NCBI GenBank assembly: GCA_900708905.1
Contig: CAADRB010000002.1
Coordinates: 1,707,097 to 1,771,096, forward strand
Direction: 5' to 3'
DNA: 64,000 bases
Source: Hymenolepis diminuta
Lineage: Eukaryota; Platyhelminthes; Cestoda; Cyclophyllidea; Hymenolepididae
Under the pieces are notes generated by a model. That model was not told where the DNA came from and ran no database searches. It worked only from the letters and a program-made list of their open reading frames with translations. Below are positions 50,796-64,000 of this stretch, in pieces (the stretch's first letter is position 1; every line of letters starts with the position of its first letter). Made by a program: the position numbers and the translations under genes.

Positions 50796-51098
50796 TTACA
50801 TAAGAGATAGGGGAGTGGGATTTTGGTAATAGGACATAACAAGAACAGATGCGGCAAAGAGTGTCATTGTTATTAATTGTTTGATATCGTCGGAAGAACG
50901 AGAGTTGGTGATTGTAAGAAGTGCGCAAAAGACGGATATCCATGAGCAGAATTTGCTATGAAGCCAGAGACCCCCAATTGTCATAATTAGTCCAAAGAGG
51001 TTAATCAACTCAATGTAGGCATCTCCTATCATTTCAGGGGGCTTGTATCGGTGAATTTTGTTAGAGCGACGAGGATCATCCTTAATATACGACGACAT
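50796..51098 (-). CDS. WDR83OS: Asterix (PAT complex subunit)
   Basis: Asterix is a small ER membrane protein that works with CCDC47 in the PAT complex, shielding polar transmembrane segments during membrane protein insertion. The single-exon frame has 100 codons, close to the 106 of human. Conserved blocks are DPRRSNKIHRYKPP at the N-terminus, a membrane segment around INLFGLIMTIGGLWL, WISVFCALLTITNSRSSDD and VMSYYQNPTP at the C-terminus. The NSRSS motif and the final QNP are hallmarks of the family. The start was chosen because the family begins just before DPRR. It is divergent from THOC6 with 357 nt between the starts and convergent with ADPRS. Confidence 0.95.
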   Translation of the reverse strand: MSSYIKDDPRRSNKIHRYKPPEMIGDAYIELINLFGLIMTIGGLWLHSKFCSWISVFCALLTITNSRSSDDIKQLITMTLFAASVLVMSYYQNPTPLSLM

Positions 51099-51455
51099 AG
51101 TTGCGAGACTGGGTAGTGATTAGTTGGGTTAAATAATGCACAACGGGCTTGACCAAGAAATGCTAGCAAAATGGAAAAAAGAATGTTAAATGCTACATAT
51201 TTGCAGTTACGGATGCCCTTAATTTTTTCAATGTTATAATTTATTATGTAAATAAGTATGTTTTATTACTAAGAATGATTACGTGAATAATGTAGTAACA
51301 TACTATAAATATTAAAAGTGTTGGACAACACTAAAAATGAATAATTTCAAGCTCATTTATTACATCTGTACCATTTGAAAATTAACTGCTTTCAAGATCG
51401 AAGGTCAATCTCACCTTAATCATTTTAGCCTGTTCTTTCATGACCCTTCTTTAAA
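51099..51455. promoter_or_regulatory. Divergent spacer WDR83OS/THOC6
   Basis: The 357 nt between the two start codons must contain both promoters, so a shared bidirectional promoter is likely. No TATA box at a fixed distance was recognised. An acceptor-like CATTTTAG (AG at 51427-51428) lies 27 nt before the THOC6 ATG. Confidence 0.4.
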
Positions 51456-52599
51456 ATGAATAAACATGCGCTTGCACACATTTCTGTTCAATGCTGCGCA
51501 ACATCTCCCTGCGGACAAATTGTTGTCTTTGGAACAAATTTTGGATCGCTAATAATTGCTTCACTAGATTGCTTTAGGTGTTCTAAAGGCGATGCTGGCT
51601 GGAAATTAAAGACACTGTCCATTCCAAATGTCTCCTACATTTACAGCTTGCTCACCAGATCTGACTATTTGTTTGTTGGTGCTAGTGGAGCTATTCTGGT
51701 TATAAGTTGGTCAAATCTAAAGTCTTTTAATGGGGATTTCAAGACGATACGTTTAGAGACTGACTCAACTTCAATTGATTTCCCATCGGTAAGTTGGACA
51801 ATTTACATTTACTTCCTAGGTAAATTCACTTACATCCTTAAAAAATAGCGATTCTGTTTTTGCTGGATGTAGTGATGGCTATGTTTATGAAATTAATGCC
51901 ACCAATTTTACAGTGACGTGTGCTTATAAATGCAGCCGACTTCCAGTTCATTCTCTTTCATCGGTGGACTCGTATGAGGTTTGTTGTTTAAATACTTTAT
52001 TTTCTCAGCTTTTAATTTGCTCAGAAGATGGCAATGCCTGCTTTTACGATCTCCGCGAATTATATGAAAATTGGAAACCTACTCTAACTATTACTCCTGG
52101 GCTCGTACATGAATTACAGAGACCAGTACTCGGTAACTGGTTATCTGTTACAGCTGTACAATCAAGTGATTCTCAGTGGCTTGTTCTTGGAGGTGGTCCA
52201 AAATTGGCCTTATGGAATAGGCGAGCTGGAAAGCACGCAGCGGTATTAGAACCAATGAGTGAGATACAAATATGACCACTTATCGGTTATATTTTAGGAC
52301 AGTCTCCAAAGTGGTATCCCCTCGTTGGTCAATTTGTTGAGGCACACTCTGATCCCAAAATTATCGCCGGGGGTTCTTCAGGTAGTCTTGTTGCCTGGGA
52401 TCATTCAGGAGCTCAACTTTTTGAAACTGTCTCTTCGGATGATCCTCTGAAAAGAATGACTTGTATTCTCACTGCTACAGAACTACCGAAACTGGAGGGA
52501 GATCTATCCGGATCAATTCTTGTTGGGGGATTAAGTCCCTATGTACATCTTGTTTCTCGAATTGGTTATCCGTCCAAATATGTCGAATTGCTATCGTAA
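51456..52599 (+). CDS. THOC6: THO complex subunit 6 (THOC6), WD-repeat protein
   Basis: THOC6 is a beta-propeller subunit of the THO/TREX complex that couples transcription to mRNA export in the nucleus. Exons: 51456-51788, 51820-52258 and 52298-52599, giving 357 aa against 341 in human. Introns are only 31 and 39 nt. The 31-nt intron cannot be read through in frame, and its removal restores PSVNSLTSLKNSDSVFAG, which parallels the human PEINALLLVPKENSLILAG. Other matches are SPCGQIVVFGTNFGS near the start, SEDGNACFYDLRE, GNWLSVTAVQSSDSQWLVLG followed by GGPKLALWNRR, and the C-terminal VHLVSRIGYPSKYVELLS. Several weak WD repeats are visible. AATAAA at 52724-52729 lies about 125 nt after the stop. 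REXO4 starts 236 nt downstream on the same strand. Confidence 0.9.
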
Positions 52600-52723
52600 T
52601 TGTGAGTTTATTTTCGTTTTCTTCTCTTTGAATGAGTTTATGATTGGTAATTTGAACTTTCTTTTACTTTCAGATTCGCTCTTGCATATCATAGCCGCAG
52701 ATATTTTGTTAAAATTTTTATAT

Positions 52724-52835
52724 AATAAATGTCTTTTTTGCATATTATTGTGGTTATTTATGATATTCTGTGTTTGTGTTTGCAATTTGTTCATCAAGTA
52801 CACTTCTCTTCTTTTACGTAACCAGATATTTTACA
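52724..52835 (+). promoter_or_regulatory. Poly(A) signal and acceptor between THOC6 and REXO4
   Basis: AATAAA at 52724-52729 is followed about 95 nt later by a pyrimidine-rich tract and CAG (52823-52825), then the REXO4 ATG at 52836. This is the order expected where a downstream cistron is freed by trans-splicing. The interpretation is inference; an ordinary 5' UTR intron would look the same. Confidence 0.4.
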
Positions 52836-55800
52836 ATGGAATCAAGACACTCTACAAATAACCATCTGAATAGGGAGAAGAATATCAAGAAACTTGGAGT
52901 AAAGAAGTTCATTAAAGGCAGTAATATAAATAAGTAAGTTGCTTCTTTTCCTTCATAATGATAGCTCATTATTGCTTCACTGATCATTTAGGTGACTTTA
53001 GCAGTATAAATTCACGAAACTATGTGGACCCTATTTATTGATTTAAAGACAGCATTTGTCAAAACAGTAGATTCCTTTTTGTTCGGGGTTATTGATTGAC
53101 GCCTGTCTGTGTTGAACGATTGGAATGAAAAGCCATCTATCAGATTAATTTATGTTTTTTTATCCATAAAGGAGATTCATTTTACGAACGTCTCTGTAAC
53201 TCATTTTGTTCTTCAGACGGGGGTTCAAGAAGAAATTCAAGGAGAAAAATCGAAAGGAAAATAAGATTTGGTTCGCTGGCGTGCCAAAAGCCCTTCTTGA
53301 AACTAATAAGGAAGAAGAGGATACCACAGGCAAATGCTTAGTCAAAACAAACTCTTACAACGGGTGAGTACTCCATTTTTAAATATTTCTAATCGAAGCC
53401 TTATGTATCAGATGTGCAATCAAGAGTACTTTGCTGGATGTTCGTGGATTGCTTTCGGGAGATTTCATTGTTAGTAGATTACTATCGTCTGATTTTATGA
53501 ACATAACCATAAACATATGCAATGATATATTTAAGTCTTTCCATTTTGTTTATTTTGGAATTAACTTATTTTCTTGTCTAGAAATGAGATTTTATGTTAA
53601 TACCTTGTACATTTCTAATAAAAAACCTATTAACTGTTATTTACAGTTAGAAATGAATGTGTCCAATGACCTGCATGAGGATAAATACTTTTTCTTTTCA
53701 GTATGTGCATGAATTTCTTCCTGAACTATCATGATGTTTACCTGTATTTTGAGGCAGTTGTCATTGGTCTGTGATATTACTGATAAAGTACTCAGAGCAA
53801 TCACATCGTCATATTTAATACGATATTCCGTCTCTCGTATGCATTCAAAACTTTCTATATTCAACTTTATGGGAAAATATTTGGTCAATTGAGTCAAACA
53901 TAATAAATTTATGTAATTCTTGTAAGTGCTTTAAATCAGTTGCGACTAAATTGCCAACTCAAATAGTATATTGTATTAATTTCATGCACAGATAGGGATG
54001 AGAGTGTTTGTAGATGAATGCAGTTTCATGCCCCTGGACTAGTGATGCGAACAGACTTCAGTACTGTTGTGCAAAAGTTGACATTTCAATATCTATTCCT
54101 AATCTATTAGCTCAAGTAAAACTCCCCTATTGTTTATTTCAGGCTGACTAGATCAATCGCCCTGGATTGTGAGTTCGTAGGAGTTGGGTACGGTGGCAAA
54201 GACAACGCCTTAGCACGCGTCTCCATTGTGAACCAGTTCGGCCATGTCCTGTTAGATGAATACGTGCGACCGAAGGAGACAATAACAGACTACCGAACTG
54301 CCTACTCTGGCATCAGTCCGCACCACATGCAGCCGGGTGGACCAGCTAAAACTTTTGAGGAGGTACAAGCTAAAGTCATGGAGATCTGCAAAGATCGCAT
54401 TCTTGTCGGACATGCTATTCACAATGACCTTAAGGTAGAAAGACTTCTAAACATCTGTTATATTTTCTTAACAACGGTATGCGCCAATTATGTAGTACGT
54501 GCATAGCTGTCTGTCTTACTGGATCCCAATCATTGGAGGGGTAATTAAATGAGATTTTCTTGTTCAAATGTAACTTTTCTTTATGATGAGCTGCAGCAAA
54601 AGCTAGTGCTGATAAATCAACGCTAACACTAGTTGATTTGACTTGTTGAGAATTCAATTCTTAAATTGTCATCCATTACACACCACTTTTAACAGGATTT
54701 TCCGAACCGAACTTTAAACCCCCGGTCCCCATAAACGACATACTCATATGTTTTAAATCAATATTGAACTCTAGATATTAGTCAGTGGGTAACAAGTTAA
54801 ATGAAAAAGCAAGAAGAGGTTAACTAACTTTCTTCATCAAAAGTGAGTTATACTATTTTAGGTCGAGAAGAAAAGACTTCACTAGCCGTAATGGGTGAGT
54901 ACTGGATAAAATCCAAAATTAGAAAAAAAATGGATAGCCCTTATTCGTAATTCGTGTCAAAGTAAAACGTTCCATGTGGGTCAACATTCTCAGATTTCAC
55001 AGATCTGACCCTTCTGAATTTCAGAGTAAACAGCGGGCAAACAGAATAATAGTGGCTATAAGACAGTGGTTCAGTAACAATCTTGTTAATACAGGCTGGA
55101 GATGGGCAGTTAAGCACAATGCTTTTCCTCTCATTAAAGTAGGCATTGTTGGACGCTGTCCCTCTGATACATGATCTAACCTGTTGTAATTCCTCTTCAG
55201 GTACTGATGATGTCTCATCCAAAGAAGGACATTCGTGACACCTCCCGCTACAGACCTTTCAAGGAGTTATTTAGAGGTCGCAATCCCTCCCTCAAAGCTC
55301 TCACCGAGCGCTTACTTGGTGTCAACGTGCAGACAGGCGAACACGATTCGGTGGAAGACGCTCGGGCGACAATGCGAATCTACACTTTGGTCAAACGAGT
55401 TTGGGAGGCTCAGGTGAAAGCCAAGTTGGCTGGCAAGCCTGCAAAAGAAATTCAACGCCTCGCAGAACATCTCCAGTTTCCTTCGGCATCGGGAGAACTT
55501 CCAGTTGAGACAAACTTCGGCTCAAAAGTTCAATTCACACACATTGCTAAGATTGCGTTGGACGTGAATTCAGAATTCTCAGTGGGTTGATTGAATTAAT
55601 TTTAACCCCATGTATTTTAATATGTGAGTCAGCATCAACTAAATAACGTTTAAAGGGTGTGTAGAAAACGTGGTTTAAGTAAGTCTAGAGAACATACAAA
55701 TTGGGGAAGTTAATATGTTGGGACGCGAAGTCTAAGATATACGAAAGTTGAAAATATGGACTAAGAAGTATAAAGGGTTCAATGTGTAAGAAGAAGGGAT

Positions 55801-56915
55801 TATGAATGGCCATCACTCTTTTTTCCAACAGAGTTAGGCCAATAAAATCTTTTTTCCGCTGATGGTAAGTTTTTTTAAGTTCGTCATGTTCGGAATTACA
55901 AACATCGGTTTTGAAATTAAAAGGTTGGAAATGGGCTTCTTATTTTCTTAATCACATTTTTCACTTGTATTTCATAGGGAAAACTGAATAAGTAGAATTA
56001 GTTTTGATTCCTTATTTCTACTTGCCTGTAGTATATTTTCAGTTTTTAGTGTTTTCTAGGTGACCAAGAGTATAGTCTCATTTGTTGAAAATTAGCTGTA
56101 GGACTTTCTAAAAGAATCCGTTGGAAAACTCTGTGGAGGTGTAATCCTAAGGTGATCTTTCCTGCAACATATTCAAGTGAGACATCGTTATTAAGTACCG
56201 TTACTAGCATTTTATTAAGGCTATAGTGAATAATTGGTCTCACGATTAATCAGATTTTCCTGATCCGGTGACGTTTCTATATGCTTTAAATGCAATGTTG
56301 CTAATAATAAGCGAATGCTTACGGAAAGTAAGGAAACGTATCTACGCTGTAGAGGCTACTGCTATAACAAATACGAAGAATTCGAATGGCTTCGAATGTC
56401 CCGTTTCTTAATACTTGAGAACTTATAGATACTTTAAGTTATTCAAACTAGATGCCGGTGAATTGAGACAAATTCATAGGTAAGAAACATACTCAAACAA
56501 TTCCGCAGGAAACAGAATAGCTATTCTTAACAAAAACAAAGTTTGGCAGTTATAAACCATGCCGATAATTCCACTTTATACAGCCTAGCAAATCTTGCCT
56601 GGTGAGTAGTAACCTGTATCTATGTCTGAAACTATTTGATCTTAAGGTTGCTTATACACAAGCTGATTTTTCTATTGCATATTCTTTTTCGTTCTAAAAT
56701 AGGCCGGAGACGCTGTCAAACCGCCGACCTCGAAAAAATCCGACGTTGCCACAATGATCATGGTAGCTCCCAAGAAGGTTCCTATAGTTAACGGACGAAA
56801 AGTGAGCCAACATCGTCAGAGATTTATTGAAAAGAGGAGACGAATTCGCCGTCAACAAGCCTATAATTCTTCCTCCGCATCCAACCAGAAAAGAGACAGA
56901 TCACTATTCTCTTGA
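52836..56915 (+). CDS. REXO4: REXO4-type 3'-5' exonuclease, five exons proposed
   Basis: REXO4 is a DEDDh exonuclease of nucleoli. Exons: 52836-52933, 53217-53363, 54143-54434, 55201-55581 and 56703-56915, giving 376 aa. A Lys-rich N-terminus leads to IWFAGVPKALLE, which parallels the human IWFDDVDPADIE. The nuclease domain starts at about residue 83: Asp90 and Glu92 (ALDCEFVGVG), RVSIVNQFGHVLLDEYVRP, Asp177 (HAIHNDLK), HPKKDIRDTSRYRPFK, and His227 with Asp232 (EHDSVEDARATMRIY). These complete the DEDDh set. The last junction is less sure. Exon 4 can also end at its own stop (55588-55590), giving 308 aa. The exon at 56703, basic and ending 30 nt before AATAAA (56946-56951), fits in phase through a weak donor GTGGGT. 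Domain calls are firm; the C-terminus is tentative. Confidence 0.87.
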
Positions 56916-57049
56916 ATATCATTATTTTTAGTGATTGATATGACAAATAAATGTCTTTCGGCAACCATCACAATTACTACATTGTATAAAAAGAGGAAGA
57001 GATTTCAGTCATCATTTCCTTAAGCAGTGTTGTAGTTTTGCTCCGGTAG

Positions 57050-57250
57050 TGCTGTGGTGCATATCGTCAAATCAGACTTCACGAAGTCGACGACTATCGG
57101 TACATATCCAGTGGTTAATACTGTGAGTTCCTAATAGTGGTGCCAAGATTCCTTCATTCTATTCAGGTCATCTGTTATTAACGATTTCCCTAACAGTCGT
57201 GGGAGTGATAAATACCAAGCCCATTTAGGAAAACGTTCATAATTACTCAT
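57050..57250 (+). repeat. tRNA-derived SINE-like copy
   Basis: A head GTGCTGTGGTGCATATCGTC is followed by TCAAATCAGACTTCACGAAG and GACTATCGGTACATATCC. The tail region CCATTTAGGAAAACGTTC is degraded. It lies after REXO4. Confidence 0.4.
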
Positions 57251-57339
57251 TTCGAGTGGAAGTGTAGCATCAAAGAGCCTTTCTTGGTAGAAACTCGAAC
57301 TCTACCACTCCTTTATATTAGCTCAACTTAACCAGTTGG

Positions 57340-57426
57340 CCATTCAGCTGACTGGGCGTGCAACGATGGGCATCGATTCCGTTACCTTGGACATCGTAGA
57401 TGAACACGTTAACTGCTGCGCTTTGA
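57340..57426 (-). repeat. SINE-like copy with A and B boxes
   Basis: The minus strand reads AGCGCAGCAGTTAACGTG, then GATGTCCAAGGTAACGG, then AATCGATGCCCATCG. A-box and B-box-like stretches occur at tRNA spacing. With 10751 and 49960 it defines the head of the family. Confidence 0.55.
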
Positions 57427-57802
57427 AATGAATAGTTACATGTTTGCTCCCATAGCGGTTTATGTGCATGTTTGCGAAGCCTGAGATGACGGGTTGTTCA
57501 CTTGAAGGTTCACATTTAGTGAAAGAAATGACAAACCGTGTTGGCTAAAATTATTTAACAGAGATTTGGCAGAATGCGGGTTTCAATGGGCTTGAGGGTT
57601 ATTATATTAAGTAGCACGTAGAAAAGAAACGCTTCATTACCATAATTATCTTGGAAGAGCGAAGTTAGATTGATCGAAAACCAGCTCACGTCGAAAACAA
57701 ATTCCAAGCATTATCTGCATACATATATTACTGAGCATATCGAACGATATAAAAAGAAATGCAGTAAAATTGCAGGAAGAGCTATGCACAGGGAGATCTT
57801 GA

Positions 57803-60868
<3,066 letters not shown>

Positions 60869-61560
60869 ACCAAGCTTCAGAGAAAAATGACTGGCAACCT
60901 ACCCAACAGTCCGATGCAAGCGCTCTAGTGAGATTTGCAAATTTCAAGGTCATAAATCATGATATACTTAAACAAAAATTGCATCAAAACGTGAGATTGT
61001 CAAAATTTAACAAATCGTAATTTTAAAAGTAAAATATTTTTCGGGGCTTTTTAACGAGTTTTTAAAAATATATTTTTTCCGTGCTCAGTATTTCGTCGGT
61101 TTATTTAATGTCGGCTGCGAGTTTTCGATTTGTTACCCATGATAGTAAAATCTTCCTTTTTTCAATTTCAGCTAAATTAAGCTCTACAACCATAATGTTT
61201 TTTAAGACTTCTCGATAATTCATTTACGGTAAATTTGTCAAATGATTTAGATAATTTCAGGTTAATTTATTTGGGGTCTTGCAAACCGATATAAGTAGAA
61301 TGTGATATAATTTCACATGAGGATTAAAATTGATTGTTTATTTAAAGGAATTTGATTTTGCTTGTTCCACTAAAAAAACAAAGTTATCGCTTCACTATCA
61401 GCCCCATTTCCCCTAACATACGTCACTTTAAGTTACTATTATAGAATAAGTTATAATCCCGTAAGGTGCATTTAGATCTTTATGATTACCGTCTCATTTT
61501 CTACATGATTCCACAGTTTTGTATGTCATTTTAAACCTTTTTGGTTTCTATTTGCCCCGA
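60869..61560. other. Upstream region of KAT5
   Basis: About 0.7 kb of AT-rich DNA that should include the KAT5 promoter. A minus-strand AG near 60914 (TTGGGTAG) could be an acceptor, but it is weaker than those before other genes. No open frame of note. Confidence 0.4.
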
Positions 61561-62033
61561 TTCCTGAAGATGCCGAACTTATGCTTGATGTCATTGCTAA
61601 ACAGTCCAAAATGCCCGACGACGACCTCAAGCCCCCCATTCTAGAGTGCGTAGAGAAGCCGGAATCACAAGAAGGAAAGTATTTATTGGTTAAGATGCGT
61701 AAAAGTCGCAACGTAAACAAACTGATGAACCACAACCCCATAAAAGTGAGAGAGACACAAGAGAATGAAACTCTCTTAAGACAGACAACGATGAAATGTC
61801 CTCCACCACTACCATCCCAGAAACGAATTTAATGAGAGCAGTTCCGTACTTATAATCGAGAGCGCTGCAAAGAACCTCCGCTCATCGCTGGTGATTCTAA
61901 CTCTAAACGGGGTAAAAAACAGTGCTCATCCGAGCAGGCACTTGCCACACACAAGAGGTGGGCCAGGCGAAAGAGAAACGCACAGGAACCTGAAGTGACA
62001 ATTCCTTCAAGACTGTCTCTAAAGGTAACATAG
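61560..62033 (+). other. Unrecognised coding-like patch (two frames)
   Basis: The sequence is richer in G+C than its neighbourhood. A plus-strand frame runs open to the stop at 61830 with a charged translation (for example EDAELMLDVIAKQSKMPDDD). A second frame, shifted relative to the first, runs from about 61834 to 62032 and is very basic (KRWARRKRNAQEPEV), with AAG|GTAACA near its end looking like a donor. This may be a broken gene with a frameshift, an exon pair with an unseen tiny intron, or a retroelement piece. I do not recognise either half. Confidence 0.3.
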
Positions 62034-62919
62034 CGTCAAAATCAACAATAACAAAATCCATCAGGCAACTCCAACAGCATGCTATTTTACTGTACTTAGC
62101 TGTCAAACCAGGTCCGGGTCTCCACAATCTTAACCTAATTCAAAGGACGGATATCATCACCCTCTAAAACAGGCAAACCTTCAACTGCGATTCGACACAA
62201 GCTCTCAGTGTCTCAGAAAGCATTACAAAGAGTTGGTATTTTCTGAATCTCTAGATTGCTTTGCATCAATATGCTATTAAAATGCAGGAAGGAGCAGAAT
62301 ACCTAAAAATGCATTAAGACAAATGCTGTGATCAATTAGGAGATAAAGTACCCGAACAATTTCCCATTCTGCTTCCCCTCAAATCCGCATGTTTCCCATT
62401 TACTATTAATTACCTGTTCTTCATAACTTTAAAACAAATCTTTTTGAATTTCTATGTATCCCATTTCCCATTGATTACTCTTTATTTAGGATATATTGAT
62501 TAATTGTCCTACATTCATCATCCAAATTCATTTTTGTGTTTACCAGTCTTTCAATATTTATTCCACCGTCATATGCAATTCCTCCAACCTCTCGAAGAGT
62601 GACACATATGGTCTGAACAGGACAATTATACTTGGACCAATTTATGTCATCTTTACGTACTTCAGGACTGTGAGGAGGTTGAAGAATGACTTTATGCATT
62701 TCTGAAATTACTATTTATTCGAACTCTTTATGAAAATACGTCGTTTTTTTTCAACTATATATTCCTATGACTTAGCCTCCTATCCGTCGTGTCTAGACGA
62801 GCTTATCGATTCTATTTTTTTTCTCTAACTGTTTCACTTCAGTGAAAGTATATTTCAACTCATATCCCCGAGCGCGTCCTTGCCCAAGTGACTCATGTAA
62901 ATTGTCTTTCTATTTCCAC

Positions 62920-63090
62920 TCACATACATATACACACGTCCGTCTTTTATCTGTTCGTACGCTTCCCTCTCATCTCCTCTCTTACTCTCTCTATTCCTCA
63001 TAGTGGTTTATCCAATGCACTTTGGTTCATGCAATTCTTTTGTTCTACTTTCTGGATCTGTTATTTGCTGTTTTTAGGTGTTAGCTATAC
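62920..63090 (+). repeat. Pyrimidine-rich repeat C
   Basis: Blocks such as CTCTTACTCTCTCTATTCCTCATAGTGG and GTGTTAGCTATACCCTAGG parallel TTCTTACCCTTTTAAATCCTCATTGTGG and GTGTTAGTTGCTACCTTAACCC at 29310-29450. Similarity is moderate and partly due to low complexity. Confidence 0.3.
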
Positions 63091-63184
63091 CCTAGGCTTC
63101 TGCGATCTGGTTCTGGTTCATTAGTTCCTGCAATTTGGTAACTTATAAATTGATGACCTTGGATCTTGTTACTCTAACTTCTAC

Positions 63185-63285
63185 AAACTAATAAAGGGAC
63201 TGGCAGAATTCCAGTTTCTCACCATGGAGGTTCATTGATGCTATCCCCCAACTCAGGGTGAACTTTAGAAAACGTTTTCCGTAAA
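63185..63285 (+). repeat. SINE-like tail fragment
   Basis: GGCAGAATTCCAGTTTCTCAC to GAAAACGTTTTCC matches the 3' half of the SINE-like family. The tRNA-like head is missing, replaced by AT-rich sequence. Confidence 0.45.
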
Positions 63286-64000
63286 AAGCTTGCAAATTAT
63301 TATAAATATTATAATTATTACTATTATTACTGATGTGAGTAACTTACACCTCAAGTCTCGAACCATTTCTCACAGTTTGAAATATAAAGATAATATAAAA
63401 AGCAAAATGAATTTGGAACTTAGAAATACTTTCATGTTTAATAATGCACTCTTTCAAATTGCTTATAATTGATAGTTGAGTCTCAAGCGCAACAACTTTT
63501 ACATTGACTACAAGACTGAACAAATGTAGATGGCAACTGCTTGCTGATCTTGAAAAGGAATGATGTAATAATACCTTACCACTCCTATACCCCAAATTCT
63601 TTGATTTTATGAAATCAGTGTCATCCTATTTTCAAGGTATCCACAATTAATTTGGGGTTGAAAAGCAGTGATTTATTAACTTAAAAACCGAAATTCATCC
63701 AAGTTGTAAGTCTCTCAAAAAATAGCGAGCAGGTTATCTGTATACTTCTTTGATTTTCAAGACAAAAATTCGCATATTTCACAAATATTTCATTCGAAAA
63801 ACTTTATCTTATAAAATTTTGCACTTTTCCATTCTTTTTGTATCGTCATATAATAAAGCACAGTATTACAGGAGTAAAATAATCATGACAACATAGCGTG
63901 TTCAAAATTATATTTTTTTGGTTGTCTTTGATATGTGGGGTTCACAACGCTAACAAGACTGATTGGATCACGTGCGCTAGAGCTCACCACGGGAAGTGCG

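Larger units (their letters stand above)
56916..57802. other. Convergent spacer REXO4/KAT5
   Basis: About 0.9 kb. It contains the REXO4 poly(A) signal and two SINE-like copies, at about 57050-57250 (plus) and 57340-57426 (minus). No gene was seen. Confidence 0.5.
62034..64000. other. Intergenic DNA at the right edge
   Basis: AT-rich. It holds a pyrimidine-rich block at 62920-63090 related to 29220-29460 and a SINE-like tail at 63185-63285. A 74-codon minus frame at 62475-62699 has an acceptor-like TTTCAG just before its ATG but no family resemblance. No supported gene. Confidence 0.4.

Overview
The window is AT-rich eukaryotic DNA carrying widely spaced animal genes, and it most likely comes from a parasitic flatworm, probably a tapeworm. 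Evidence for this is indirect. Every recognised protein is a conserved metazoan protein. The introns fall into two very short classes (about 30-41 and 70-77 nt) plus a long, repeat-filled class. Several start codons sit within a few bases of a splice-acceptor-like sequence, as expected where spliced-leader trans-splicing is used. The genus cannot be fixed from the sequence alone, and a trematode cannot be excluded.

Layout. 1-412 (minus): first coding exon of MAU2 (cohesin loader), cut by the window edge. 2041-15427 (plus): a complete seven-exon group I p21-activated kinase whose last three introns span about 11 kb. 15428-33880: 18 kb with no convincing gene, holding SINE-like copies, an LTR-like pair near 28.7 and 30.6 kb and a 680-bp repeat (R1). 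33884-35344 (plus): ALG6, intronless across its coding region. 36574-40312 (plus): a decayed, intron-bearing copy of ARH3/ADPRS. 40.8-44.5 kb: a nest of related repeats in both orientations (R2, R3, R4) around a second ARH3 exon-1 relic. 45510-50634 (plus): intact six-exon ADPRS (ARH3). 50796-51098 (minus): WDR83OS/Asterix. 51456-52599 (plus): THOC6. 52836-56915 (plus): REXO4. 57803-60868 (minus): KAT5/Tip60 with seven coding exons. 60.9-64 kb: intergenic, with one unrecognised coding-like patch near 61.6-62.0 kb.

The genes do not form one pathway. They cover chromatin and cohesin (MAU2, KAT5), Rac/Cdc42 signalling (PAK), ER N-glycan assembly and membrane protein insertion (ALG6, Asterix), ADP-ribose removal (ADPRS), mRNA export (THOC6) and a nuclear exonuclease (REXO4). 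THOC6 and REXO4 are close and in the same direction, with a poly(A) signal followed by an acceptor-like site, as in a trans-spliced operon. ADPRS and WDR83OS converge with 161 nt between their stops, and WDR83OS and THOC6 share a 357-nt divergent spacer.

The most interesting parts are the tandem ARH3 duplication with two decaying copies, the mosaic repeat family that invaded it, the micro-introns (including a GC-AG intron and a tandem acceptor), and the trans-splicing-like starts. I saw no evidence for a wholly new biochemical system. All gene calls rest on translated sequence compared from memory with known protein families; no search was run.
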